Origin: Dolomitihabitans soli
Lineage (GTDB): Bacteria; Actinomycetota; Actinomycetes; Streptosporangiales; Streptosporangiaceae
Direction of reading: 5' to 3'
Length of the DNA: 64,000 nt
Assembly (NCBI RefSeq): GCF_022213955.1
Contig: NZ_JAKNTW010000027.1
Span: 1-64,000 of the forward strand
This document shows positions 1 through 11,870 of this stretch, piece by piece (within the stretch, counting starts at the first letter, position 1; each line of letters starts with the position of its first letter). Position numbers and translations under genes: made by a program. The notes below the pieces were generated by a model. It was given only the letters and a program-made list of their open reading frames with translations. It made no database searches and was not told the DNA's origin.

Positions 1-369
1 CCATTGCTGGTTGGTGCCGTTGCCGTCGGCCCACTGGACGATCGCGCCGCCGTTGGCGGTGGAGAAGTTGTAGACGTCCAGGACCTTGCCGGAGTGGCGG
101 GACTTGACGCGGTAGTAGCCGCCGCCGGAGTCGACGAACTGCCACTGCTGCTGGTTGCCGTTGTTGCGGGTCCATTGGGTGATGCGGCCGCCGTCGGCGG
201 TCGAGAGGTTGTAGACGTCCAGGGCTTTGCCGCTGGTGCGGTTGACCAGGACGTACCAGGCGTTGGTGTCGACGGTGGCCGCGTTGGCGGACTGAATTTG
301 AATGGCGACGAACAGGCTCGCCAGTAAGGTGGCCACCGTCGCGAGGACGGCCAGGGATCTGAATTTCAC
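1..369 (-). CDS. Secreted protein with N-terminal ricin-type lectin module (truncated by window start)
   Basis: The N-terminal 123 codons of a secreted protein are visible; the rest lies outside the window. A GTG start at 369 opens a signal peptide (MKFRSLAVLATVATLLASLF, then a further hydrophobic stretch and SANAAT), with TTA as codon 15. The mature part begins [13 protein letters not shown] and carries ricin B repeats ending in QW ([30 protein letters not shown]). The gene begins 13 nt after the GH10 xylanase stop codon, so it is probably the fourth gene of the same operon. The signal-lectin order matches the GH43 protein upstream, whose lectin DNA is almost identical, so the missing part is probably another carbohydrate-active catalytic domain. 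That last point is inference. Confidence 0.8.
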   Translation of the reverse strand, partial: MKFRSLAVLATVATLLASLFVAIQIQSANAATVDTNAWYVLVNRTSGKALDVYNLSTADGGRITQWTRNNGNQQQWQFVDSGGGYYRVKSRHSGKVLDVYNFSTANGGAIVQWADGNGTNQQW

Positions 370-382
370 GATGTGCTCCGAT

Positions 383-3925
<3,543 letters not shown>

Positions 3926-3929
<4 letters not shown>

Positions 3930-6652
3930 AGGAACCTCCAGAGGTTGTCGTTCGTGCCGTTGTCGTCGGCGAGCACGACCTGCGCGCCCTGGGACGTGCC
4001 GCCGAGGCCGAGGACCCGGCCGCCGTTGGCGCACTGGATGCGGAAGGCGGCCCCCGACCCGTAGCGGAGCCGCCAGCGGTGGTCGTTGGTGCCGTTGTCG
4101 GCCCACTGCACGACGCGCGACCCGGAGGCGGTGCCCGCGTTCTCCACGCCCAGCACCTTCTGGCTGCTGGAGTTGCGCAGTCGCAGGTAGCCGCCGGTGT
4201 CGACGATCGCCGTCCACAGGTGGTCGGCGGTGCCGTTGTCGCCCCACTGGATGACGAGCGCGCCGTCGGCCGTGGACATGTCGGTGACGCCGAGCACCAT
4301 CCCGGTGCCCACGTTCTGGATACGCCGCGCGCCGTTCGGCACGAACCGCCACTGGTTGTCCGCGCTGCCGTTGTCGGAATCCTGGACCGCCTGGGCGCCG
4401 TTGGCGGTCGAGCCGTTCTGGATGCCGAGCAGCTTGGAGCTGTGGACATTGCGGATCTTGACGGAGCCGTCGCCGACGTCGGTGATCGTCCAGCGGTGGT
4501 CGGCCGTGCCGGTGTCACCCCACTGGAGAACCCGGGCATTGTCGGTGGTCGACATGTTCTCGACGCCGAGCACCTTGCCGCTGTGCACGTTGCGGAACCG
4601 CAGGGCATTGCCGTCGACGACCGGGACCCAGTCGTGGTCGGCGGTGCCGTTGTCTGTCCACTGCAGAGCCAGGCCGCCGTCGGCGGTGGACATGTTCTGG
4701 ATGCCGAGGGCCAGCCCGCCGGCCGCGTTGAGCAGCCGGAAGCTCGCCGCGCCGGTACCGCCCTGACCACCGGTGTTCCAGTAGACGACGTAGTTGTGGT
4801 TGTGGGCGTCGTAGAACGGCCCCAGATACACCGATGCCCCGTTGGCCGTGGCCGTGAAGGCCAGGGACGAGGTGCTGCTCCGGGTGATCGATGAGGGGGT
4901 CAGGGCCGGGGCCGACGACAGGTTGGTGTTGCCGTAGTCGCCCGACAACACGACCGGGCCGTAGGTGACGGCTTGCACGTTGGGGTTGTCGTTGGCGGCC
5001 TTCATGACCACCCGCATGGGCAGCCGCACGGTCACGGTGTCGCCCGACGTCCACGATCGGGTGAGGTCGGCGTAGGTGCCCGGGGTGGTGGCGATGGTCT
5101 GCTGGACCCCGTTGAGGCTGATCGTCGCGCCCTGGGTCCAGGCCGGGATGCGGATGCGCATCGTCCACGATCCGCTCACGTTGCCGGTGACCTGCAGCGA
5201 CGTGGTCTCGCTGACCGGGTAGGAGGTCGTCTGGGTGACCGTGATGCCGCGTTGGCTCCAGTTGAGCGTGGAGGACGCGAACAGGTTCACGAACAGCGTG
5301 GTGCCGTTGTGGAAGTAGATCGAGTCCATCAGCTTGGTGTTGGCCTCGATGCCGGTGCCCTGGCAGCACCAGAAGGAGTTGTAGTCCGTGCTCCAGGTAC
5401 CGCCGCCCCAGGCCGGGCCGACGCCCCGGCGTCCGCCGGGGTTGAGCGGGGTGAAGTAGGTGACGTGCCCGCGTGCGTCAGCCGGGTTCTGCTGCCCGAT
5501 CAGATGGTTGAGCAGGGCGTTCTCGTAGTAGTCGAAATAGTCGGCCCGGGTCGGCGACAGCAGCCACAGTTCCCGGGTCAGCTTGAGCATGTTGTAGGTG
5601 TTGCACGCTTCGCCGGTGTCTCTGGTCAGGTGGGCGGCGATCGCGTTGGGGGCGCGGAAGTGCTCGGCCTGGCTGTTGGAGCCGTTCGCATACGTGTGCG
5701 CGCCGATGGTGATGGACCAGGCGTTGGCGGCGATGTCGCGGTAGCGGGTCGTGCCCGTCGCCTTGTACTCGCGGGCCGCCCCGATCCATTTGGGCACCTG
5801 CGTGTTGGCGTGCAACCCGTTGAGCTGGTCCTGGCCTGCGGCCAGCGGGTTGAACACGGCCGCGTGGTCGAACCGCTGGGCAGTGGTCAGCCAGCGGGAG
5901 TCGCCGGTCATCTGGTACAGGTCCGTCAGCACGGCGTTCATGCCGCCGAACTCGGTGCCGAGCATGGCCTGCATCTGGCTTGAGCTGAGTCGCGAAGTGC
6001 GGGTGTCCACCCATCCGGCCAGGGCCAGCAGCACGGTCCGGGCTTGAGTGGTGCCGATCAGCCGCCACACGTCCAGCAGCCCGGCCAGGGTCTTGTGGAT
6101 GCAGTAGTAGGGCACGTTGCCGTTGGTCAGGGTGCGGTTCTCCACGGCGGTGATGTCGGACTCGGGGAAGCCGGACAGGTAACCGCTGGTGAACCCGGCG
6201 GCGCCGTTGTTGGCCTGGCACTTGGCCAGTTCGGCGACCATGTGGTTGGCCTTGTCCCGGCAGGTGGTGTCGCCGAGGACGGCATAGGCCTGTGCCCACG
6301 CCGTCAGGAAATGGCCCTGCATGTGGGACCGGAACGGGAAGCTGGGCGCGTCCCAGCCTCCGTTGGCCGACGCGCCGTTGGTGGACAGGCGGTGGTTGGC
6401 CCGAAAGACGTACAGCAGCCGGTCGACATCGACGACGCGCAGGTAGTTCAGGGTGCGGTTCTGGTTGTCCAGCCAGCGGCCGGAGGTCAGCCGCACCTGG
6501 CCGAGGTCGAACTCATAGGCCGAGACGCCGATGTCGGGTCTGACCCAGGGGAGTGCGGCCAGAGCCTGGGACGCGCCGACCACCTGGCCGGCTGCCGAGA
6601 GCGCGACGGTCGCGCCCGCGGCCTGAAAGAGCTGGCGACGGCTCAAGGACAT
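3926..6652 (-). CDS. Tat-exported GH127 beta-L-arabinofuranosidase with C-terminal lectin-like domains
   Basis: 908 aa. The N-terminus MSLSRRQLFQAAGATVALSA is a twin-arginine signal. The catalytic domain (about 35-610) is of the DUF1680/GH127 type. The zinc site known from HypBA1 (one Glu and three Cys) is present as Glu348 and Cys350 in TGEACNTYN and Cys429-Cys430 in FWCCQGTGIEAN, one of these cysteines being the nucleophile. Residues about 625-908 contain six or more repeats of the form VQWADNGTNDHRW, i.e. two beta-trefoils of a lectin type different from the neighbouring genes. It should release beta-linked L-arabinofuranose. The ATG at 6652 follows GAGGAG. It is the first gene of the arabinoxylan operon. 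Confidence 0.9.
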
Positions 6653-7382
6653 GGGGAACTCCTCGGAGATGGATGTCCGTCTGCTGGGCGCTTGCGGTGG
6701 ACCGGCCGGCCTTTCCGCTGTCTGGAGGTCAGTGTCGGCAGCAGGTGCTTCCCCAGATGGTGCGGGCGGTGTCCTCGGCATGGATGGCCTGGAGGTTGAC
6801 GTCCATCGAGCCGTTGGCCGGGATGGAACCGTTGCGGCCTCGGACCAGCGAGCGGGCGTACCGTCTGTCGTGTGCAGTCGCCGGGGATGAGGGGGGACAT
6901 CCAAGGCTCCTTGACTAGATCGAGGATGGCGGCCACGAAAGTTGTTAACGCTAACATTCGATCACGGCGGAACCGCATGGCCTACTCGGGTGAGTACGTT
7001 GTCGCGGAGTACATCCGACGGTCCGATCCGGCGTCAACGAGGAGCACCCCTTGCCGCCCTGGGTGTCGCGGGCGGAATGTTGCCCAGCCTGGACATTTGT
7101 CTGGATGGAGATCGCGTAGCGCTGCCCGCGCAGTTGAAAGTTTCACGGAAATTACCAGTTGGCGGCAGGGGATGTTGAGTCACATCGAGTTAACTTGCTG
7201 CCGCCATACCATGGCCATGCCGGTGTTGTGGTTGCTAGGGCGGCGAACGTTTCTGTCCGATACTCCAGGACGTGTCGGGCTGACATTCGCCATCCGGGCT
7301 GGACAGGCTGGGGCTACGGCATGGCGGAACCGAAGAAACCGCTCCAGTCGAAGACCGAAATGCACCTGGATACACTCCCGAT
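6653..7382. other. 730-bp divergent intergenic region between GH127 operon and LacI regulator
   Basis: No reading frame here has a plausible start, ribosome site and protein-like composition; the open frames look accidental. The region must hold the leader of the GH127 operon and the promoter of the LacI gene. The one clear regulatory element is the operator-like palindrome at 6943-6956. The part from about 6900 to 7380 is less GC-rich than the flanking genes. Confidence 0.6.
6943..6956. promoter_or_regulatory. LacI-family operator-like palindrome TGTTAACGCTAACA
   Basis: A 14-bp imperfect inverted repeat with a central CG, the form typical of LacI/GalR operators. It lies about 290 bp upstream of the GH127 start, between that operon and the divergent LacI gene. 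A closely similar site (TGTTAACGCGAACA) occurs at 8512, beyond the LacI gene. Confidence 0.65.
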
Positions 7383-8426
7383 ATGACCTCGACCGGAGAA
7401 CCCCCCATGGGCGAATCGGCTCCTTCGGTACCACTGACCCTGACTCAGCTAGCCGAACTGGCAGGAGTGTCCACCGCCACGGTCTCCAAGGTCATCAACG
7501 GTCGTTCGGAGGTCGGCCCAACGACCCGCGCACTCGTCGAGAGGCTCATCGAGGAACACGGTTATCGTCGGCAGCGCCGCCGCATCAAACCGGCAAGCCT
7601 CATCGAAGTCGTATTCCATGAGCTTGCGGGAGACTACCCGATAGAGATCGTCAAGGGAGTCCAGCGGGTCGCATGGACCCATGGCGTGAGCGTGGTGATC
7701 TCCGAGCTCGGTGGCCGGCACACTCCCGGGCCCAAATGGATCGGGGACCTGCTCACCCGCCGTCCTGCCGGGGTGATCACCGTGTTCTCGGAGCCGGCGG
7801 AGGATCAGCGCGTGCGACTGGCAACCCAGGAGATTCCCCTGGTGGCGCTGGATCCTGCGGGTAATCCGGGGCTCGGCATACCATCTGTGGCCGCCACGAA
7901 CTGGAGCGGTGGCCTGGAGGCTACCCGTCACCTGCTCGAACTGGGGCACCGGCGTATAGCGATGATCACCGGACCTGCATTCGCGCTCTCCAGCCGGGCC
8001 AGGCTGGACGGTTACCGCGCTGCCCTTGACGCCGCAGGTGTGCCGGTCGACCCCGCTCTCATCCGCCAGGGAAACTTTCAGATCGAGGACGGGGTGGCCC
8101 ATACTCATCAACTGATGAAACTATCCGAGCCGCCCACCGCGATTTTCGCCGCCAACGACGGGCAGGCCATCGGTGTTTACCATGCGGCTCATGAACTGCG
8201 GCTACACATACCCGACGACCTAAGCGTGATCGGCTTCGATGACATGCCGGTCTGGCGCTGGGCGCAACCGCCGCTCACCACCATCCACCAACCCCTGCGC
8301 GAGATGGGCGCCATGGCCGCGACCATGCTGATCAGCTTGGCTGAGGGGGAGCCGCTCCTGCAGAAGAGGGTGGAGTTGGGGACCGAGCTCGTAGTCCGCC
8401 AGAGTACGGCTGCTCTTCGAGAGTGA
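7383..8426 (+). CDS. LacI-family transcriptional regulator of the arabinoxylan locus
   Basis: 347 aa. The helix-turn-helix lies at about residues 18-40 (LTQLAELAGVSTATVSKVIN), followed by the hinge region and a periplasmic-binding-protein-like sensor domain ending in the usual inducer-pocket block (VIGFDDMPVWRWAQPPLTTI). It probably represses the divergent GH127-GH43-GH10 operon until an arabinoxylan sugar is present. The start is uncertain: ATG 7383 has no good ribosome site, and ATG 7407 (MGESAPS) is an alternative that leaves the DNA-binding domain intact. A short inverted repeat overlaps the stop codon. Confidence 0.9.
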   Translation: MTSTGEPPMGESAPSVPLTLTQLAELAGVSTATVSKVINGRSEVGPTTRALVERLIEEHGYRRQRRRIKPASLIEVVFHELAGDYPIEIVKGVQRVAWTHGVSVVISELGGRHTPGPKWIGDLLTRRPAGVITVFSEPAEDQRVRLATQEIPLVALDPAGNPGLGIPSVAATNWSGGLEATRHLLELGHRRIAMITGPAFALSSRARLDGYRAALDAAGVPVDPALIRQGNFQIEDGVAHTHQLMKLSEPPTAIFAANDGQAIGVYHAAHELRLHIPDDLSVIGFDDMPVWRWAQPPLTTIHQPLREMGAMAATMLISLAEGEPLLQKRVELGTELVVRQSTAALRE

Positions 8427-8438
8427 CCGAAATCGGTC
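8425..8438 (+). terminator. Weak hairpin GACCGAAATCGGTC at end of LacI gene
   Basis: A 5-6 bp stem with a tiny loop begins inside the stop codon and is followed by a T-rich stretch (TTGATCTTGATTAAG). It is a possible terminator, but the stem is short. Confidence 0.3.
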
Positions 8439-8866
8439 TTGATCTTGATTAAGTTTCTTCCCTGTGAACGGTTGACGAGCCGCAGTAGGGGCTTTAACTT
8501 CCAGCAGGAGATGTTAACGCGAACAAGCAGCACGCAGAGATGGGTTCCCTCTCGTCTGCGATGCCCGGTTCCCAAGGAGGGTTGCCCGTGTTTTTGAGCC
8601 CGGCAAGCCATCGCAAGGCCTGACTCGACGGGCGCGCCCGGGCCGATCTTCACCATCATCAGGGGCGCCGTTTACAGGACGCGAGCCCTTGACCATGCGT
8701 TAAGAAGAGGTCTCGACATCGACTCTCCGGGTCGACGAGCCGGGTTACAGGCGGAACGTCCACCGTGGATACGGCAGGGCCCATCCACGAAGAAGATCAA
8801 CGGTTTGGGTGGACACCTCATGACACGCACCCACGGTTGAACGACCGCCACTGGACGGGCGGCGGA
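8427..8866. other. 440-bp intergenic region between the arabinoxylan locus and the biosynthetic cluster
   Basis: No convincing gene is seen. The flanking genes converge here, so neither needs a promoter in it. It nevertheless contains a LacI-type operator-like site at 8512-8525. A lost gene or decayed end of the sugar locus is possible, but no protein remnant could be recognised. Confidence 0.5.
8512..8525. promoter_or_regulatory. Second LacI operator-like site TGTTAACGCGAACA
   Basis: It matches the 6943 site at 13 of 14 bases. No gene starts directly next to it. It may be an auxiliary operator that allows looping across the regulator gene. Confidence 0.5.
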
Positions 8867-9883
8867 TCAGCTCGGCTTGTCGCCGACCAGCATGGTGGTG
8901 AGCCCGTTCAGTGCGACCGGTTCCCGTACGGTGAACCCGGCCTCCGCCAGCCACCGGGTTCCCTCGGCGACGGTGTATTCAGAGGAGCCGCTGACCAGGG
9001 CCATGTTGAGGCTCATCAGCAGGTTGAAGGTAGCGCTGCTGCGGTCATCGTCGATCATGCTGTCGTAGATGATGAAGCTGCCACCGGGCGGAAGGTGGTC
9101 GAAGGCGCTGCGGATCAGATCGCGGCGCCGCTCCACCACCCAGTCATGCAGGACGTGGCCGGCGATGTAGACCTGAGTATCGGGCAGCGGGTCGGCGAAG
9201 AAGTCACCGGCCTGGAAACTGACCCGATCGCGAAGGTCGCCGTCGCCGACCAGCTCCTCGAAGAGCGGCTTGAGCGGGGGCAGGTCGAAGGTCACGCCGC
9301 GCAGGTGCGGATGGGCGGCGGCGATCCTCGTGGTGAGCATGCCGCGGCAGCCGCCCAGATCGGTGAAGGAATCGACGCCGGCCCAGTCGAACTTCTCCGC
9401 GAGCGGGCCACCCAGCAGCACCGCGTAGCCGTCCATTCCCTCGGCGAACGAGCGGGTCCGCGCCGAGTCGGAGTACAGCGAGGGCATCGGCGAGGACCCA
9501 CCGGAGAGCTTCTGCACCACGCTCTCCCCTGATTTGAGGAACTCGGCCAGGTTTCCCCAGGCGGGGTAGAGACGTCGCTGGTTCAGCGACAGGAACCCGC
9601 CGATGTAGTCCGGTTTCGCCGGGTCGAGGTGGGAGGAGGCGATCGGGGTGGCGACGTAGCGCGAGCCGTCACGGGACAGCAGGCCCATCGACACCAGCGC
9701 GTCCAGATAGTCGAAGGTGATCGAGGGGTGCAGGCCGAGTTCGTCGCGCAGTTCGGAGGCTTCGGCAGGGGTCTCGGCGACCCTGCCGAAGAGCCCCAGC
9801 TCGATCCCGGCGAACAGCGCCTGCGCTTCGAAGAAGCGGGTCGCGGTCCGGACGAGTGACGGCACACTCTGGATAGCGGACAT
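8867..9883 (-). CDS. SAM-dependent O-methyltransferase (aromatic polyketide tailoring)
   Basis: 338 aa of the acetylserotonin-type methyltransferase family that includes DnrK and TcmO-like enzymes. The N-terminal helical dimerisation domain (about 1-95) precedes a Rossmann fold. The SAM loop reads DLGGCRG at residues 175-181, where most relatives, including the paralogue at 19578, have GGGRG. The acidic motif follows in GVTFDLPPL and the catalytic-type His in GHVLHDW. It should methylate a phenolic hydroxyl of the polyketide. The ATG at 9883 follows GAAGGG. It is the last gene of the long minus-strand run. Confidence 0.9.
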   Translation of the reverse strand: MSAIQSVPSLVRTATRFFEAQALFAGIELGLFGRVAETPAEASELRDELGLHPSITFDYLDALVSMGLLSRDGSRYVATPIASSHLDPAKPDYIGGFLSLNQRRLYPAWGNLAEFLKSGESVVQKLSGGSSPMPSLYSDSARTRSFAEGMDGYAVLLGGPLAEKFDWAGVDSFTDLGGCRGMLTTRIAAAHPHLRGVTFDLPPLKPLFEELVGDGDLRDRVSFQAGDFFADPLPDTQVYIAGHVLHDWVVERRRDLIRSAFDHLPPGGSFIIYDSMIDDDRSSATFNLLMSLNMALVSGSSEYTVAEGTRWLAEAGFTVREPVALNGLTTMLVGDKPS

Positions 9884-9942
9884 GGAGAGCCCTTCGGAAG
9901 AGGGTTGACGGCGGTCAGGGTGGGGTTTCTGTAGGTCTGGGT

Positions 9943-10251
9943 TCAGGTGGTGGACAACACGGCGAAGGTCTCGTAGGGGTGGCTTCTGTCCTTGTCCAGA
10001 TAGGGGCGCAGTGGGCTGGTCTTGCGGTGGCTGCTGCTGCGCACCCACGCCTGCAGGTCGTCCTGGCTGCGCCACCGGCTGGTCACCATGATCACTCCGG
10101 GCTCGTCCTGCGAGCCCAGCAGCTCACTGCTCACCATGCCGGGCGTGCCGGCCAGCTGCTCGCCGATCTCGCTGTAGGTCGTCGTGAGCTGCCGCACATC
10201 CTCGTCGGGAACGCGGTACCAAAGGATGACGCGGACCTCCTCGCCGCTCAT
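9943..10251 (-). CDS. ABM-family small monooxygenase/cyclase-like protein 1
   Basis: 102 aa dimeric alpha-beta barrel protein of the antibiotic biosynthesis monooxygenase type (VRVILWYRVPDEDVRQL, then TPGMVSSELLGSQDEP and VMVTSRWRSQDDLQAWVRS). Such cofactor-free proteins oxidise anthrone-like rings or help in ring closure. The ATG at 10251 overlaps the stop codon of the other ABM gene (ATGA), so the two are coupled and may act as a pair. Tandem ABM genes are common in pentangular polyketide clusters. Confidence 0.85.
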   Translation of the reverse strand: MSGEEVRVILWYRVPDEDVRQLTTTYSEIGEQLAGTPGMVSSELLGSQDEPGVIMVTSRWRSQDDLQAWVRSSSHRKTSPLRPYLDKDRSHPYETFAVLSTT

Positions 10252-10568
10252 TCGGCGGCCCCCGTCCGCGGCACGTCGTGCACGGTGTGCATGGTGATCA
10301 TCGATGCTCCTGTTCGGTAGGGTTCGAGTAACGCCCGGTTGCGGACGTGCTCCTGGCTGGTCTCGAACGCATGGAAGCTGTCGCGGTCCACCCAGTCGGT
10401 GAAGACGTAGTAGGCGTCGGCGGACAGCATCAGCCACTGGCCGCGGTTCGCCGGATGAGCGGCGATCCCGCGCGCCACCGCCAGCCACGCGCGCTCGAAC
10501 TCCGGCCCCGCGCCGTGCCGTACGGTCATCCGCAGCACGACCCTGAACACCGGCTCGCTCCGCGTCAC
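10248..10568 (-). CDS. ABM-family small monooxygenase/cyclase-like protein 2
   Basis: 106 aa alpha-beta barrel protein (FRVVLRMTVRHGAGPEFERA, then YYVFTDWVDRDSFHAFETSQ). It is from the same superfamily as the next gene but clearly divergent in sequence. The GTG at 10568 overlaps the stop codon of the DUF1772 gene (GTGA). A role in oxidation of the polyketide core is inferred from the family and context. Confidence 0.85.
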   Translation of the reverse strand: MTRSEPVFRVVLRMTVRHGAGPEFERAWLAVARGIAAHPANRGQWLMLSADAYYVFTDWVDRDSFHAFETSQEHVRNRALLEPYRTGASMITMHTVHDVPRTGAAE

Positions 10569-11026
10569 CACAACAGCACCCCCACGGCCACGGTGTTGGC
10601 CACGAACGCGGTGTTCGCCAGCACGGAGCGGGCCAGGTTCCAGCGCTCCCATACGTTCCGCGGGTCGAGCCGCTCCCAGTCGGCGGGAAGGCGGGCGGGG
10701 TCCAGGCCGAGGATCGACCGCTTCAGCGGTGCGCTGCGGGTGAGCGAGACCGCCATCGTCGCCACCAGCGCGGCGAGACCCACCAGCAGGGGAACCCGCG
10801 CCGACGCGGTCGTTCCCGACAGCAGGAGCGCGATGTCCGCGAGTACCGCGCCGATGACGCAGATGGGGCCCAGCGGGTCGAAGCGCGGCGACCAGAACTG
10901 GTGGAGCCGGACGTACTCCGGCGCGCTCAGCCTGCGCATCCAGGGCACGCCGCCGATCACCGACCACAGCAGCATCCCGGCCACCACGCCGTTGAGCAGC
11001 AACGCGGCTGGGAGAAACACTGCCAT
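10565..11026 (-). CDS. DUF1772 / anthrone-oxygenase-like membrane protein
   Basis: 153 aa with about four hydrophobic helices (LPAALLLNGVVAGMLLWSVI near the N-terminus, ANTAFVANTVAVGVLLW at the end) and the RNVWERWNLAR motif typical of DUF1772. Relatives occur in aromatic polyketide clusters and are linked to anthrone oxidation. The ATG at 11026 is preferred; GTG 11035, which overlaps the cyclase stop codon, is possible. It is coupled to the ABM gene downstream. Confidence 0.8.
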   Translation of the reverse strand: MAVFLPAALLLNGVVAGMLLWSVIGGVPWMRRLSAPEYVRLHQFWSPRFDPLGPICVIGAVLADIALLLSGTTASARVPLLVGLAALVATMAVSLTRSAPLKRSILGLDPARLPADWERLDPRNVWERWNLARSVLANTAFVANTVAVGVLLW

Positions 11027-11027
11027 T

Positions 11028-11483
11028 TCAGCCACTTCCGGCGGCCTGCTCGACGATGCCCTTGATCCGCTCCATCTGGACGACGCTGTTGGCGTTGAGC
11101 CGCCGTTGCATGCCCTGGTCGTCCACGGGGGAGCCGATCATGACCTCGAAGTCCTGCACCCAGCGCATGCGCACACCCTGTGGCGTCTCCTCGAACTCCC
11201 AGAACAGGTTCATGTACTTGAACCAGCCTCGCTCGACCCGATGGGCGCGCACGGTGTACGTCGAGACCTCCGGGCTCCGTTCGGACACCCAGCTCCACTC
11301 GTTCCCCTGCTCGTCCGGGTGCATGGTCAGCCGGAACCGGATCGTCGCGCCGTCGCGCCGGAGCACCTCGGCCTTGGCGTACTCACTGAAGAGCTCCGGC
11401 CATGACTCCACGTCGTTGGTCATCCGCCAGACGTCCTCGATCGGGGCCTGGATGAGAATGCTGTTGTCGGTGTGTCCGGCCAT
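11028..11483 (-). CDS. SRPBCC-family polyketide aromatase/cyclase
   Basis: 151 aa helix-grip (START-like) protein related to the TcmN N-terminal domain and WhiE ORFVI: it opens NSILIQAPIEDVWRMTNDVE and continues with WPELFSEYAKAEVL, then WSWVSERSPEVSTYTVRAHR. It should fold and aromatise the first ring or rings of the poly-beta-ketone. The ATG at 11483 follows GGGAG. It lies between the TcmI-like cyclase and the DUF1772 gene. Confidence 0.9.
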   Translation of the reverse strand: MAGHTDNSILIQAPIEDVWRMTNDVESWPELFSEYAKAEVLRRDGATIRFRLTMHPDEQGNEWSWVSERSPEVSTYTVRAHRVERGWFKYMNLFWEFEETPQGVRMRWVQDFEVMIGSPVDDQGMQRRLNANSVVQMERIKGIVEQAAGSG

Positions 11484-11525
11484 ATCGTGACTCCCTGAGC
11501 TGGTCGGTGGAGGGGGCGGTGCCCG

Positions 11526-11843
11526 TTACGCCCGCCACTGGTAGAAGGGCGTGGCCATCGCGTCCTTGGGCTCCCGCCAGTTCGGGTCGTAGGGCGAGAT
11601 GAACTCGCCGAGCTTGTCGTTGACCTCGCGGTAGAGCGGGTGGTTCCGGGCCGCGGAGATGTTGCCGCCGATGTCCCGCTCCGCCTCGACGAGGTGGAAG
11701 TACAGACCCTGGAAGTGGAAGAGGGTACGGCCGGTGCCCCCGAGCATGGCGGGCAGTTCGCCGGCGTCCGACTCCGCGAAGATGTCGGCGACGGCCTGGG
11801 CGTCGTGCTCCTTCATCCGGGCGACGATCAACGTGCGATGCAT
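11526..11843 (-). CDS. TcmI-family polyketide cyclase
   Basis: 105 aa dimeric alpha-beta barrel cyclase: it begins MHRTLIVARMKEHDAQAVAD, with FHFQGLYFHLVEAERDI in the middle and NPLYREVN-like and YDPNWREPKDAMA segments at the C-terminus, all typical of the TcmI/SchA/CurD family. The family closes a late ring in tetracenomycin-like and spore-pigment polyketides. The ATG at 11843 follows GAGAAGGGA. Together with the SRPBCC cyclase and the cupin at 37065 it completes a WhiE-like cyclase set. Confidence 0.9.
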   Translation of the reverse strand: MHRTLIVARMKEHDAQAVADIFAESDAGELPAMLGGTGRTLFHFQGLYFHLVEAERDIGGNISAARNHPLYREVNDKLGEFISPYDPNWREPKDAMATPFYQWRA

Positions 11844-11870
11844 GGGTGTCCCTTCTCGTTGCGCCAGGTT

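Noticed and set aside
6872-7621. Plus-strand frame upstream of and overlapping the LacI start
   Set aside because: It crosses the regulatory region and the LacI 5' end in another frame, with no recognisable domain and no ribosome site.
8189-8659. Minus-strand 156-codon frame over the LacI 3' end and the intergenic region
   Set aside because: More than half is antisense to LacI and the rest has no conserved feature.
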